DNA of 64,000 nt from Bacillota bacterium (GTDB lineage: Bacteria; Bacillota; Clostridia; Oscillospirales; Oscillospiraceae). Shown one piece after another: positions 1-8,797 of this stretch. Position numbers and translations under genes: made by a program. The stretch is taken from contig JAEXCS010000041.1 in assembly GCA_023402075.1 (NCBI GenBank), positions 25,484 through 89,483 on the forward strand. Direction: 5' to 3'. Every line of letters begins with the position of its first letter. Position 1 is the first letter of the stretch. The notes under the pieces were generated by a model. The model ran no database searches and was not told the origin of the DNA. It saw only the letters and a list, made by a program, of their open reading frames with translations.

Positions 1-392
1 ACATTCCACTCCTGCCTTCCCTGGCGGCGCGCATACCCAAAAACCGGATTGGTCTACTGTTTCCCGGCAAGGATGGCGGTTTCATGCGCGGGTCCGAAAT
101 CCGATCCCTGTGGAGAACCTATTGTAGGGACGCGGGGCTGAATCAAATTCAGCAGCTTGATAGCGGGGAGCTTGTGGAGACATTTCCCATCACTCCGCAC
201 TGCCTCCGGCACAGCTTTGCCACGATCTGCTACGAAGCCGGAATAGACCCTCGGCAGGCCGCTGAGATCGTAGGTGACACGCCCCAAGTTCTGGAGGCCG
301 TCTACACACATCTGCGAGACGGACACAAGCGCAGCGCGGCGGACAAGTTGGCGGAATACGTGACTGCACTGGAACAGTCTATTCTAAAATAG
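1..392 (+). CDS. Tyrosine recombinase/integrase, C-terminal part (5' end outside window)
   Basis: The reading frame is already open at base 3, so only about the last 129 residues are visible. They hold the C-terminal catalytic half of a tyrosine recombinase: the box TPHCLRHSFATICYEAGID carries the HxxR residues, and VYTHL near the end supplies the nucleophilic Tyr. The last 30 residues form the usual C-terminal helix. Such enzymes cut and rejoin DNA through a 3'-phosphotyrosine link. The gene ends 300 bases before pstS and has no visible partner, so it probably marks the edge of an integrated element lying to the left. Family assignment is firm; the specific element is unknown. Confidence 0.85.
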   Translation, partial: IPLLPSLAARIPKNRIGLLFPGKDGGFMRGSEIRSLWRTYCRDAGLNQIQQLDSGELVETFPITPHCLRHSFATICYEAGIDPRQAAEIVGDTPQVLEAVYTHLRDGHKRSAADKLAEYVTALEQSILK

Positions 393-569
393 TTAGTTTC
401 CCACTGTGTAGATTTTCAGAAGTTTTTCACTTTCACTGTGTATTTTCTGTGTTGTATAGGCTTATAAAATATTTCAGAATATTGCAACTGCGCGTTTTGA
501 AGAACCTGTGAAGCTCATTGAAAACACAAAGAATTTTCAAACAAATACAAAAGAATAGAAAATGTGATA

Positions 570-619
570 ATTCAATTTGTTTTACACGGTTTTTACAATG
601 CGCCGCATTTGCTTTTAAC
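570..619 (+). promoter_or_regulatory. Pho box (PhoB/PhoP-type operator) of the pst operon
   Basis: Two perfect TTTACA hexamers (581-586 and 592-597) lie 11 bp apart. A degraded third copy falls at 603-608, and a fourth, TTTAAC, at 614-619, all in the same 11-bp phase. This is the arrangement of Firmicute Pho boxes (TTHACA-like repeats with 5-bp spacers). A -10-like TATGTAT follows at about 626-632. The operon encodes its own PhoB/PhoR pair, so phosphate-starvation autoregulation is the natural reading. The 393-691 gap is otherwise AT-rich and shows no gene. Confidence 0.7.
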
Positions 620-691
620 CCCCGCTATGTATGCTTAGGCTGTACTCACAAAGACTAACAATCAGGAATATGCAATATGGAGGAAAAACAG

Positions 692-1594
692 ATGAAAAAA
701 ACGATTACCATGTTTCTTGCGGCGGCTTTGGCAGCGATCAGCCTTGCGGGCTGCGGCGGACAGCCTGCGACAACCGACGGCGGCAGCACCCCCGCCACGG
801 ACAACGCGAAAGAATCCCTTGGTGAAATCACCGTGGTTTCCCGCGAGGATGGCAGCGGAACGAGAGGCGCGTTTATCGAGCTTTTCGGCATTGAGGTGAA
901 AGGCGAGGACGGCACCAAAAAGGACATGACCACGAAGGAAGCCGTCATTGCCAACAAGACCGACGTGCTGCTGGGCAATGTGGCGGGCGATTCTGCCGCC
1001 ATCGGCTATGTTTCTCTGGGTTCTCTGAACGATTCGGTGAAGGCCCTGTCCATCGACGGCACCGTCGCCAGCGCCGAAAACGTGAAAAACGGTACCTATT
1101 CCATCGCAAGACCCTTCAACATCGCTACCAACGGTGAAGCGACCGGACTTGCCAAGGACTTTATTGATTTCATTCTCTCTGCGGAAGGTCAGCAGGTCGT
1201 TTCCGGCAGCTATATCGCCATCGATGCAAATGCCCCTGCCTATGCGGGCACGAAGCCCGAGGGCAAGATCACCGTGGCCGGTTCCTCCTCTGTTACGCCG
1301 GTGATGGAAAAGCTGAAGGAGGCCTATGTGGCCATTAATCCGGCTGCGACGATTGAGGTTCAGATGACCGACTCCACCGCCGGAATGACCGCCGCCATGG
1401 AGGGCGTGTGCGACATCGGCATGGCCAGCCGCGAGCTGAAGCCCGCCGAGGCGGAAAAGCTGACTGGTATCTCCATTGCACTGGACGGCATCGCAGTGGT
1501 TGTGAATCAGGAGAACCCCGCCGACAACATGACCAGCGCGCAGGTGCAGAGCATCTACACCGGCGAAATCACCTCTTGGGATGATGTAAAATGA
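692..1594 (+). CDS. pstS: Phosphate ABC transporter substrate-binding lipoprotein, circularly permuted PstS
   Basis: A 300-residue lipoprotein that captures phosphate outside the membrane for PstCAB. The start at 692 is chosen because GGAGG at 679-683 sits 8 bases upstream; the ATG at 677 would lie in front of that site. The signal peptide ends in a lipobox with Cys21. The order of the PBP halves is swapped. The block normally found in the C-terminal half (SREDGSGTR, residues 50-58, then the FIDFILSAEGQ helix) comes first. The block that normally starts the protein (AGSSSVTP, about 196-203, then DIGMASREL and IALDGIAVVVN) comes last. The phosphate-contacting motifs of both lobes are present. 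The stop overlaps the pstC start (ATGA). Confidence 0.9.
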   Translation: MKKTITMFLAAALAAISLAGCGGQPATTDGGSTPATDNAKESLGEITVVSREDGSGTRGAFIELFGIEVKGEDGTKKDMTTKEAVIANKTDVLLGNVAGDSAAIGYVSLGSLNDSVKALSIDGTVASAENVKNGTYSIARPFNIATNGEATGLAKDFIDFILSAEGQQVVSGSYIAIDANAPAYAGTKPEGKITVAGSSSVTPVMEKLKEAYVAINPAATIEVQMTDSTAGMTAAMEGVCDIGMASRELKPAEAEKLTGISIALDGIAVVVNQENPADNMTSAQVQSIYTGEITSWDDVK

Positions 1595-2454
1595 AAGGGC
1601 AGCGTTTGAGGGAGAGCCTCATGCGGGCAGTGTTTATGGTGTCGGCTCTGGCCAGTATTCTGGCGGTGGCACTGATCTGCCTGTTCCTGTTTGCCAACGG
1701 AATACCGGCCATTGGAAAAATTGGCCTGCCGGAGTTTATACTGGGGAGGGAGTGGTCGCCCAGCGACACTCCCCCCGTCTTCGGCATTTTCCCCATGATT
1801 CTGGGCAGTATCTACGTAACGGCGGGGGCTGTTGCCATCGGCGTACCCATTGGGATTTTCACCGCCGTGTTTATGGCTAGAATCTGCCCCGAGGCTCTTT
1901 ACAGATTTTTAAAGCCCGCAGTGGATCTGCTGGCGGGCATCCCGTCGGTCATCTATGGTTTTTTTGGCATGGTGACCATAGTTCCCCTTGTGCGGGAGCT
2001 GTTTGGCGGCAACGGCAAAAGCATTCTGGCCGCTTCTGTGCTGCTGGGACTGATGATTCTCCCCACCGTCATCAGCATCACGGAGAGCGCTATCCGCGCC
2101 GTGCCGGAGGAATTGTATGACGGGGCGGTGGCGCTGGGCGCGAATCATCAGCGGGCAGTGTTCCGTGTGCTGCTGCCGGCCGCCAAATCAGGCGTGCTGG
2201 CGGGAGTGGTGCTGGGCATCGGCCGCGCCATCGGCGAGACGATGGCGGTGATCATGGTGGCAGGCAATCAAGCCCGGATGCCTGCGGGGATTTTGAAAGG
2301 CATCCGCACTCTGACGGCCAATATCGTCCTTGAAATGGGTTATGCCGAGGGATTGCACCGGGAAGCGCTGATTGCCACAGGTGTGGTTCTGTTTATCTTC
2401 ATACTTCTGATCAACCTGTCGTTTTCGGCGCTGCGCAGGAGGGGTGAGAAATGA
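1591..2454 (+). CDS. pstC: Phosphate ABC transporter permease PstC
   Basis: A 287-residue integral membrane subunit of the high-affinity phosphate importer. It has about six hydrophobic segments, starting with residues 10-38. The cytoplasmic coupling loop (EAA-type) lies near residues 175-215, with GAVALGANHQRAVFRVLLP followed by GRAIGETMAV, as is typical of Pst permeases. The start codon overlaps the pstS stop by four bases, which implies translational coupling. Together with PstA it forms the channel opened by PstB. Length and motif order match PstC. Confidence 0.93.
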   Translation: MKGQRLRESLMRAVFMVSALASILAVALICLFLFANGIPAIGKIGLPEFILGREWSPSDTPPVFGIFPMILGSIYVTAGAVAIGVPIGIFTAVFMARICPEALYRFLKPAVDLLAGIPSVIYGFFGMVTIVPLVRELFGGNGKSILAASVLLGLMILPTVISITESAIRAVPEELYDGAVALGANHQRAVFRVLLPAAKSGVLAGVVLGIGRAIGETMAVIMVAGNQARMPAGILKGIRTLTANIVLEMGYAEGLHREALIATGVVLFIFILLINLSFSALRRRGEK

Positions 2455-3359
2455 AATATACGCTGATTAACCTTTTCTTTAAGGTTGGCTCCTCGCTTCG
2501 CCGAACCGTGCGCCACACGGCGGCCTTTTTCCGCAGGCTTCCCCGCGTAATTGAGGACTCTGTCCTGCGCGTCTTTCCGTGGCTGGCAGCTATATTTACC
2601 TTCGGCGCGCTGTTGTTTCTCATCGGGCACATTCTTCTCAACGGGATTCCGTATCTCCGACCGTCCCTGTTTGCGCTGAAGTATAACTCGGAAAACGTCT
2701 CGCTTTTGCCCGCGCTGGTTACAACGGTGATTATGGTGATTCTCTCCCTGCTGATCGCCGCGCCGCTGGGGCTGTTTACGGCCATCTATCTGGTGGAATA
2801 TGCAAAGCGGGGCAGCCGGCTGGTGCGGCTGGTGCGGGTGACCGCGGAAACGCTTTCGGGCATTCCCTCCATTGTATACGGATTGTTCGGATCTTTATTT
2901 TTCGTGTCATGGCTTGGCTGGGGGTATTCGCTTCTGGCGGGCACCTTCACACTTTCCATCATGATTCTGCCCCTAATTATGCGCACGGCGGAGGAAAGTC
3001 TGAAGTCCGTGCCGGACACATACCGGGAAGGCTCTTTCGGCCTTGGGGCCGGGCGGCTGCGCACGGTGTTTCGAATTGTGCTGCCCGCCGCCGCACCGGG
3101 AATTCTGGCGGGAGTGATTCTTGCCATGGGCCGCATTGTGGGTGAAACCGCCGCCCTGATTTACACAGCGGGAAGTGTTGCGCAGATTCCTTCCAGTCTG
3201 TTGGCCTCCGGGCGGACACTGGCCATTCATATGTACGCGCTTTCCAGCGAGGGACTGTATACCGGGCAGGCCTATGCCACGGCAGTGGTCCTGCTGGTGC
3301 TGGTGGTGGGCATCAACGCGCTGTCGGCCGCTGTGGCAAAGAGAATCGCAAAGGGGTAA
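2451..3359 (+). CDS. pstA: Phosphate ABC transporter permease PstA
   Basis: The second channel subunit, 302 residues, starting in a four-base ATGA overlap with pstC. An amphipathic N-terminal stretch of about 40 residues precedes six predicted membrane helices. The coupling loop reads [21 protein letters not shown], followed by [10 protein letters not shown], which separates PstA/PstC-type permeases from other ABC permeases. [11 protein letters not shown] in the middle is also characteristic. It is followed five bases later by pstB. Confidence 0.92.
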   Translation: MKYTLINLFFKVGSSLRRTVRHTAAFFRRLPRVIEDSVLRVFPWLAAIFTFGALLFLIGHILLNGIPYLRPSLFALKYNSENVSLLPALVTTVIMVILSLLIAAPLGLFTAIYLVEYAKRGSRLVRLVRVTAETLSGIPSIVYGLFGSLFFVSWLGWGYSLLAGTFTLSIMILPLIMRTAEESLKSVPDTYREGSFGLGAGRLRTVFRIVLPAAAPGILAGVILAMGRIVGETAALIYTAGSVAQIPSSLLASGRTLAIHMYALSSEGLYTGQAYATAVVLLVLVVGINALSAAVAKRIAKG

Positions 3360-3364
3360 GAAAC

Positions 3365-4114
3365 ATGATAAAATTTCAACTGGAAGACGTTCAGTTGTGG
3401 TATAATGACTTTAAGGCGCTCCACGGCGTGAATATGGACATCGAGGAAAAGGAAATCACTGCGTTTATTGGGCCTTCCGGCTGCGGAAAGTCCACGCTGC
3501 TGAAATGTCTCAACCGCATGAACGACCTGGTGGAGGGCTGCCATATCACGGGAAAGCTCCTTCTGGACGGCGAGGATATCTATGCGGTGCAGGACGTAAA
3601 CCGTCTGCGTCGGCGGGTGGGCATGGTGTTTCAAAAGCCCAATCCTTTTCCCATGAGTATTTACGACAATATTGCCTTTGGCCCACGTACCCACGGCGTA
3701 ACCTCCAAGCTGAAGCTGGACGGCCTTGTGGAAAAAGCTCTGCGGGACGCGGCCATCTGGGAAGAGACGAAGGACCGACTGAAAAAAAGCGCCCTGTCTC
3801 TCTCCGGCGGGCAGCAGCAGCGGCTGTGCATTGCCCGGGCACTGGCGGTGGAGCCGGAGGTGCTGCTGATGGACGAGCCAACCTCCGCGCTGGACCCAAT
3901 CTCCACCTCGAAAATCGAGGAGCTGATGGCGGATCTGAAAAAGAAATACACCGTGGTGATTGTCACGCACAACATGCAGCAGGCCACCCGTATTTCCGAC
4001 AAAACGGCATTTTTCCTGCTGGGCGAGTTGATTGAATACGGCGAAACCGAGCAGGTGTTCTCCATGCCCAAGGACCAGAGATGCGAGGACTACATTACGG
4101 GGAGGTTTGGATAA
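3365..4114 (+). CDS. pstB: Phosphate ABC transporter ATP-binding protein PstB
   Basis: A 249-residue cytoplasmic ATPase that drives phosphate import. Walker A is GPSGCGKST (residues 36-44), the Q-loop lies in [14 protein letters not shown], the signature is [10 protein letters not shown], Walker B is [12 protein letters not shown], and the switch His lies in VIVTHNM. The [13 protein letters not shown] stretch is diagnostic for PstB. The stop codon overlaps the phoU start by one base (TAATG), and the phoU ribosome site lies inside the last codons of pstB. Confidence 0.96.
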   Translation: MIKFQLEDVQLWYNDFKALHGVNMDIEEKEITAFIGPSGCGKSTLLKCLNRMNDLVEGCHITGKLLLDGEDIYAVQDVNRLRRRVGMVFQKPNPFPMSIYDNIAFGPRTHGVTSKLKLDGLVEKALRDAAIWEETKDRLKKSALSLSGGQQQRLCIARALAVEPEVLLMDEPTSALDPISTSKIEELMADLKKKYTVVIVTHNMQQATRISDKTAFFLLGELIEYGETEQVFSMPKDQRCEDYITGRFG

Positions 4115-4776
4115 TGCGCAGCAGGTTTGACAGGCAACTGGAAACCCTTAACACCATGCTGATTGAAATGGGCATGCAGGTGGAAACGGCCATTGCCGCC
4201 TCAATCGAGGCGCTGAAAAAGAAGGACACGGTTCTTGCCAAAAAGGCGATTGCAGCCGATACGGAGATTGATCAGCAGGAGAAGGATATTGAAAGCCTTT
4301 GCCTGAAGCTGCTGCTTCAGCAGCAGCCGGTGGCGAAGGATCTGCGGCTGATTTCAGCCGCGCTGAAAATGATTACCGACATGGAGCGCATCGGCGATCA
4401 GGCGGCGGATATTGCCGAGATTTCTATTTTCCTGTCTCAGGCCCCCCATGTGAATACGCCGGAGCACATCCCCCAGATGGCGACGGCCACCGCCAAAATG
4501 GTTACCGAAAGTATCGACGCCTTTGTAAAAAAAGATTTGGAGCTTGCCAACCGGGTGATTGCCGGAGACGACGTGGTGGATCGGCTGTTTGACGCGGTGA
4601 AGGGCGATCTCATTAAGCTTATGAGCGCCGACAGCTCCAACGGCAGTCAGGCCATCGATTTACTGATGATTGCAAAGTATCTGGAGCGAATTGGCGATCA
4701 CGCCACAAATATCGCGGAGTGGGTGGTGTTTTCCATCACGGGAAAGCACGAGGACACCGCGGGATCGGAAGGGTAA
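4114..4776 (+). CDS. phoU: Phosphate signalling protein PhoU
   Basis: A 220-residue, all-helical cytoplasmic protein made of two PhoU three-helix repeats, each carrying an ExxxD-type metal-binding helix (DMERIGDQAADIAE and YLERIGDHATNIAE). PhoU links transporter state to the PhoR kinase and dampens the Pho response when phosphate is plentiful. The start at 4114 is preferred over an in-frame ATG at 4081 because GGGGAGG (4099-4105) lies 8 bases upstream and the product then has normal length. Its position between pstB and phoB fits the signalling role. Confidence 0.93.
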   Translation: MRSRFDRQLETLNTMLIEMGMQVETAIAASIEALKKKDTVLAKKAIAADTEIDQQEKDIESLCLKLLLQQQPVAKDLRLISAALKMITDMERIGDQAADIAEISIFLSQAPHVNTPEHIPQMATATAKMVTESIDAFVKKDLELANRVIAGDDVVDRLFDAVKGDLIKLMSADSSNGSQAIDLLMIAKYLERIGDHATNIAEWVVFSITGKHEDTAGSEG

Positions 4777-4779
4777 ACC

Positions 4780-5463
4780 ATGCGAACAGTCTTTCTTGTG
4801 GAGGATGACGAGGATATCCGAGAGCTGACGGCCTACGCGCTGGAAAACGCAGGTTTTACCTGCACGGGGTTTGAAGACGGAGACAGTTTTTGGGAGGTGC
4901 TTTTGGCAGGCGCCTCCCTTCCGGACATGATTCTGCTGGATATCATGCTTCCCGGGGAGGACGGACTTTCCATTTTGAAGAAGCTTCGGGACCACTCCCG
5001 GTACGAAGAGATCCCCGTCATCATGCTGACGGCGAAAAGCGGGGAAGCGGACAAGGTGCGGGGCTTGAATTTCGGTGCGGACGACTATATCGCAAAGCCC
5101 TTTGGCGTGACCGAGTTGATTGCCCGCATCCACGCGGTTTTGCGCCGGGCCGCGTCTGCCGGGCGGGAAAAAGGCCTGCTGACCTATGGAAATCTTGCGC
5201 TGGATAACGAGCGGCACACCGTCACGGCAGACGGGGAGGGCGTGGCCCTGACCTTTCTGGAATTTGAGCTGCTGCGCTATCTCCTTTTGAACGCGGGGCT
5301 GGTTTTAAGCCGGGACAGACTGATGGACGCGGTGTGGGGCTACGATTACAAGGGAGAGAGCCGCACGGTGGACGTGCACGTCAAATCCCTGCGGCAGAAG
5401 CTGGGCACGGCGGGGGAAAACATCAAAACCGTTCGCAACGTGGGATATAAGCTCGGGGAGTGA
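4780..5463 (+). CDS. phoB: Phosphate response regulator, OmpR/PhoB family
   Basis: A 227-residue two-component response regulator. The receiver domain (1-118) has the acidic pair D9/D10, the phosphoacceptor D54 in LLDIMLPGEDG and the conserved Lys in MLTAKSG. The C-terminal winged helix (about 135-225) ends with SRTVDVHVKSLRQKLG and the NVGYKLG strand typical of OmpR/PhoB DNA-binding domains. It follows phoU after three bases and precedes the kinase gene. The likely target is the Pho box at 570-619. The name is by context and homology; PhoP or RegX would describe the same protein. Confidence 0.88.
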   Translation: MRTVFLVEDDEDIRELTAYALENAGFTCTGFEDGDSFWEVLLAGASLPDMILLDIMLPGEDGLSILKKLRDHSRYEEIPVIMLTAKSGEADKVRGLNFGADDYIAKPFGVTELIARIHAVLRRAASAGREKGLLTYGNLALDNERHTVTADGEGVALTFLEFELLRYLLLNAGLVLSRDRLMDAVWGYDYKGESRTVDVHVKSLRQKLGTAGENIKTVRNVGYKLGE

Positions 5464-5467
5464 GGTC

Positions 5468-7051
5468 ATGAACAAACGGATATTCCGCTATATGGGTCTG
5501 CTCATCATCCTGACGGTGGTGGTGTTTGCCGCGCTTTGGGGAACAATTCTTACAGGTCAGTTCGGTACCCAGATCAAGGAGGGACTGCAAACTCTTCGCG
5601 TCTCCGTCATTGACCCAAGCGGAACGGTGCTGTTTGACAACGTGGCAGACCCGGCCACCATGGGTTCTCATCTGAACCGCCCGGAGGTGGCCCAGGCCCT
5701 TCAAACAGGAAAGGGAGAGGATCAGCGCCTTTCGGACACGCTGGACGAGAAGACCTATTACTATGCCATGCGGCTGGAGGGCGGAAATATTCTGCGCCTG
5801 GCGCTGACCACCGACAGCTTGGCCGTTATGCTTGGCCGGCTGATTCCTGTTGTTTTGCTGTGTCTGATTTTAGCCGCGTGCCTTTCCTTTGTGGTGGCAA
5901 GAAGATTGACAAGACGGCTGGTGGCTCCCATCAATACGCTTGATCTGGACGCGCCGGATCTCTCCGGCTATGACGAGCTTTTGCCCCTGCTGGAAAAGAT
6001 TGAAACGCAGAAGAAGGAGCTATCCGCCCAGCTTTCGGAGATTGAAAGCCGTGCCGCCACCATCACGGCCATCACCGGAAATATGCGGGAGGGATTGCTG
6101 CTGTTGAACGGGGAGGGCCGCGTACTGCTGGCAAACGACAGCGCCCTGCGCATTCTGGGCGCACGGGATGCAGTGCGCAAAAGCCTGATCGAGCTTTGCC
6201 GGGGCCCGGCCTTTTTGGAACGGGCAAACGCCTGTCTGGCAGGGGAAAAGGGGGAAATTGCCCTGCGGCTGGACGGCCGGTTTTACAGCGTGTTTTTCAA
6301 TCCCGTTTTGGATGGGGAAGCCCTTGACGGTGCGGTGGTGCTGTTTGTCGACATCACAGAGCGATATGCCTCGGAGCGCCAGCGCAAGGAGTTTTCCGCC
6401 AACGTGTCCCACGAGCTGAAAACACCCCTCACCGCCATTGCTGCCCTGTCCGAGCTGATTTCCGACGGAACGGCAAAGGACGCCGACGTGCGGCCTTTTG
6501 CCGGCAAAATCCAAAAGCAGGCAAGGCGACTGATCGACATGATTGAGGACATCATCCGCCTGTCCGAGTTTGACGAGGAGGATGTTTCCCGGGAGTTTAC
6601 TCGCTTTAATCTGTACTCTGCGGCGGAAGCTGTGATTGACAGTCTGGAGGAGAAAGCCGCGGAGCGGAGGATTGCGGTGAAACTGCTGGGGGAAACGCAT
6701 ATGTCCGTCACTGCCAATCTCCGTATGACGGATGAGCTGTTGTACAATCTGGTGGACAACGCCATTAAATACAACCGGGAAGGCGGCAGTGTGACCGTGG
6801 AGCTGCTTGAAGATGCGCAGACTGTGCGCATCTGCGTCCGGGACACGGGCATCGGCATTTCCGAAGAGCATTTGGGCCGGATTTTCGAGCGCTTTTACCG
6901 GGTGGATAAATCCCGCTCCAAAAAGACCGGCGGAACGGGACTGGGCCTTTCCATCGTTAAGCACGTAGTGGAGATTCACGGGGGACGGGTGGAGGTGGAA
7001 AGCGAAGAGGGCAAGGGAACTGCCTTTACCTGTATATTTAAAAAGCCCTGA
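5468..7051 (+). CDS. phoR: Phosphate sensor histidine kinase PhoR
   Basis: A 527-residue membrane kinase. Residues 7-28 form the first membrane helix, a short extracytoplasmic segment of about 80 residues follows, and the second helix is near 118-142. A PAS-like domain (about 195-290) precedes the dimerisation/phosphoacceptor domain with VSHELKTPL (His315). The ATPase domain has the N box NLVDNAIKYN, the G1 box DTGIGI and the G2 box GTGLGLSIVKHV. It lies four bases after phoB and ends the pst-pho operon at a terminator. Its role in sensing phosphate through PstSCAB/PhoU is inferred from operon position. Confidence 0.9.
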   Translation: MNKRIFRYMGLLIILTVVVFAALWGTILTGQFGTQIKEGLQTLRVSVIDPSGTVLFDNVADPATMGSHLNRPEVAQALQTGKGEDQRLSDTLDEKTYYYAMRLEGGNILRLALTTDSLAVMLGRLIPVVLLCLILAACLSFVVARRLTRRLVAPINTLDLDAPDLSGYDELLPLLEKIETQKKELSAQLSEIESRAATITAITGNMREGLLLLNGEGRVLLANDSALRILGARDAVRKSLIELCRGPAFLERANACLAGEKGEIALRLDGRFYSVFFNPVLDGEALDGAVVLFVDITERYASERQRKEFSANVSHELKTPLTAIAALSELISDGTAKDADVRPFAGKIQKQARRLIDMIEDIIRLSEFDEEDVSREFTRFNLYSAAEAVIDSLEEKAAERRIAVKLLGETHMSVTANLRMTDELLYNLVDNAIKYNREGGSVTVELLEDAQTVRICVRDTGIGISEEHLGRIFERFYRVDKSRSKKTGGTGLGLSIVKHVVEIHGGRVEVESEEGKGTAFTCIFKKP

Positions 7052-7056
7052 GAAAT

Positions 7057-7093
7057 AAAAGGGAGCGGACAGCAAAGCTGTCCGCTCCCTTTT
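7057..7093. terminator. Bidirectional intrinsic terminator between phoR and aroQ
   Basis: A perfect 16-bp inverted repeat (AAAAGGGAGCGGACAG, loop CAAAG, then its complement) has T-rich flanks on both strands. It lies between the converging phoR and aroQ genes and should end both operons. Confidence 0.9.
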
Positions 7094-7146
7094 ATAGTAC
7101 GCGAGGGGAAAAGGCATTTTTGAGCAACGCGCGGTTACCTGCCGCT

Positions 7147-7572
7147 TTATTTCTCGCAGAGAAAGCGCAGGGCGTCTGCATAGCCCTGCAAGCCCCGGCC
7201 CTTAATGGTTTTGACGCAGGCGGCGCGGATGTAGGAAACGGCGCGAAACGGCTCCCGCGTTTCCGGGTCGGAAATGTGAACCTCCACGGTGGGAATGCCA
7301 ACAGCCTTTACAGCGTCCAGCAGCGCTACGCTGGTGTGGGTATAGGCGGCGGGGTTGATGACAATGCCGTCCATCACGCCGTAGGCCCGCTGAATGGCAT
7401 CCACCAGCGCCCCCTCGTGGTTGGACTGAAAAAATTCCACAGACACGCCCAAGGCATCTGCTTCCTTTTGCAGCATGGAGCAAAGGTCGTCGTAGGTTTC
7501 GTGGCCGTAAATCTCCGGCTCCCGCACGCCTAGCATGTTTAAGTTAGGCCCGTTCAGAATCAGAATCCGCAC
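7147..7572 (-). CDS. aroQ: 3-dehydroquinate dehydratase, type II
   Basis: A 141-residue enzyme that dehydrates 3-dehydroquinate to 3-dehydroshikimate. The start is a GTG at 7572, with GGAGG seven bases upstream and no better ATG. The N-terminus VRILILNGPNLNMLG and REPEIYG (catalytic Tyr) are type II signatures. NPAAYTHTS binds substrate, and VEVHISDP carries the catalytic His. Length is normal for the dodecameric class. It is the last gene of the aro operon and overlaps the end of the aroE-aroK fusion by 29 bases. Confidence 0.95.
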   Translation of the reverse strand: MRILILNGPNLNMLGVREPEIYGHETYDDLCSMLQKEADALGVSVEFFQSNHEGALVDAIQRAYGVMDGIVINPAAYTHTSVALLDAVKAVGIPTVEVHISDPETREPFRAVSYIRAACVKTIKGRGLQGYADALRFLCEK

Positions 7573-8794
7573 AAAAATCCCTCCAGATGGCGGCGGCGGT
7601 TTCCGCCGCGCTGCCGTTATTATCAATGCATACGTCCCGGAACCGGCGATACAACGGTTCCCGCTCCGCCGCCATGGCGGCGAGGTCCGCCCCCTGAGAC
7701 AGGGGACGGCCTGCTGAGGGCAGCAGTTCAATGGCCCGGTCAAGCTGATAAATGCGGCCGTTCTGGCGAAGATGGCCGTAATTTTCCGCATTTTTCACAA
7801 TGCCGCCGCCGCAGATGATAATTTTCCCGCTTTCGGCGCCAAAGCGCGCCGCCGCTTTTTGTTCCAGCGTTCGGAAGGCTGACTCTCCGTCCTCGGTGAA
7901 AATGGCGGGGATGGATTTCCCGGCGTCTTTCACAATTTCTGCGTCCAAATCCACCGCTTCCCGCCCGGTCAGCTCCGCCAAGGCCGCGCCCACGGTGGAT
8001 TTGCCGCAGCCCGGCATTCCAATCAGGACGATGTTTTCCATCTTCTGACGCAGCAGGGCCAAAATCCGCCGGGTTTCGGCGGGGGCAATGCTCCGGTCAA
8101 AAAACAGCTCTTCCGCCGCGATGGCCTGCGCCACCAGCATGGGTAGCCCGTCGCAGCAGGGAAGACCCAGCGCTTCTGCCTGAAGCAGCAGCGCGGTTTT
8201 GCGGGGGTTATACACCACGTCCAGCACGCCCCGGCAGGCGGGAAAGCGCGTAAGCTCCACCGCCGCTTTGCCGTTGTTGGGATACATCCCAACCGGCGTG
8301 GTATTTACCACGATTTCTCCGTCGGTGTGGCGAGTAAGTGTTTCATAGTTGTCCGGGCCGCTGCGGGTGATGACCGCAATCTCCCGGGCACCTGCCGCCC
8401 GGGCGGCGGCCTGCGCGGTGAGGGAGGTTCCCCCGCCGCCGAGAATGACCACCTTGCGCCCCTTCATGTCCACCCCGGCAAGGGCCGCCATGTATAAAAA
8501 GCCGGTGATATCTGTGTTCCATGCATACAGCTTCCCGTCCCGGCGAACGATGGTGTTCACACTGCCAATTGCCCGTGCGGCAGGGTCAATCACATCGCAC
8601 AGGGGCATCACGTCCCGCTTGTAGGGGATGGTGACATTCAGTCCGCCGATGTCGGGTCGGGATAGAAAGTCGGGCAGGGCTTGAGGCTCCAGCTCGATCA
8701 GGCGATAAGCATCGTTGCCCGCCGCGGCGTGGATGGGGACAGACCAGCTATGACCCAATGTCCGGCCAAGTAAGCCGTAAATCCTATGGGACAT
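7544..8794 (-). CDS. aroE: Fused shikimate dehydrogenase-shikimate kinase (AroE-AroK)
   Basis: A 416-residue bifunctional enzyme. Residues 1 to about 250 are shikimate dehydrogenase: LGHSWSVPIH binds shikimate, NVTIPYK has catalytic Lys59, NTD at 93-95 holds the partner Asp, and the NADP loop is VVILGGGGTS. Residues from about 252 are shikimate kinase: Walker A GMPGCGKST (259-267), VDLDAEI for shikimate binding, and IICGGGIV. The join LLRQKMENIVLIG has no spacer, so the product should catalyse dehydroshikimate to shikimate to shikimate 3-phosphate. An internal ATG at the kinase start could also yield free kinase; this is inference. It lies three bases after pheA. Confidence 0.93.
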   Translation of the reverse strand: MSHRIYGLLGRTLGHSWSVPIHAAAGNDAYRLIELEPQALPDFLSRPDIGGLNVTIPYKRDVMPLCDVIDPAARAIGSVNTIVRRDGKLYAWNTDITGFLYMAALAGVDMKGRKVVILGGGGTSLTAQAAARAAGAREIAVITRSGPDNYETLTRHTDGEIVVNTTPVGMYPNNGKAAVELTRFPACRGVLDVVYNPRKTALLLQAEALGLPCCDGLPMLVAQAIAAEELFFDRSIAPAETRRILALLRQKMENIVLIGMPGCGKSTVGAALAELTGREAVDLDAEIVKDAGKSIPAIFTEDGESAFRTLEQKAAARFGAESGKIIICGGGIVKNAENYGHLRQNGRIYQLDRAIELLPSAGRPLSQGADLAAMAAEREPLYRRFRDVCIDNNGSAAETAAAIWRDFCADSDSERA

Positions 8795-8797
8795 GAC

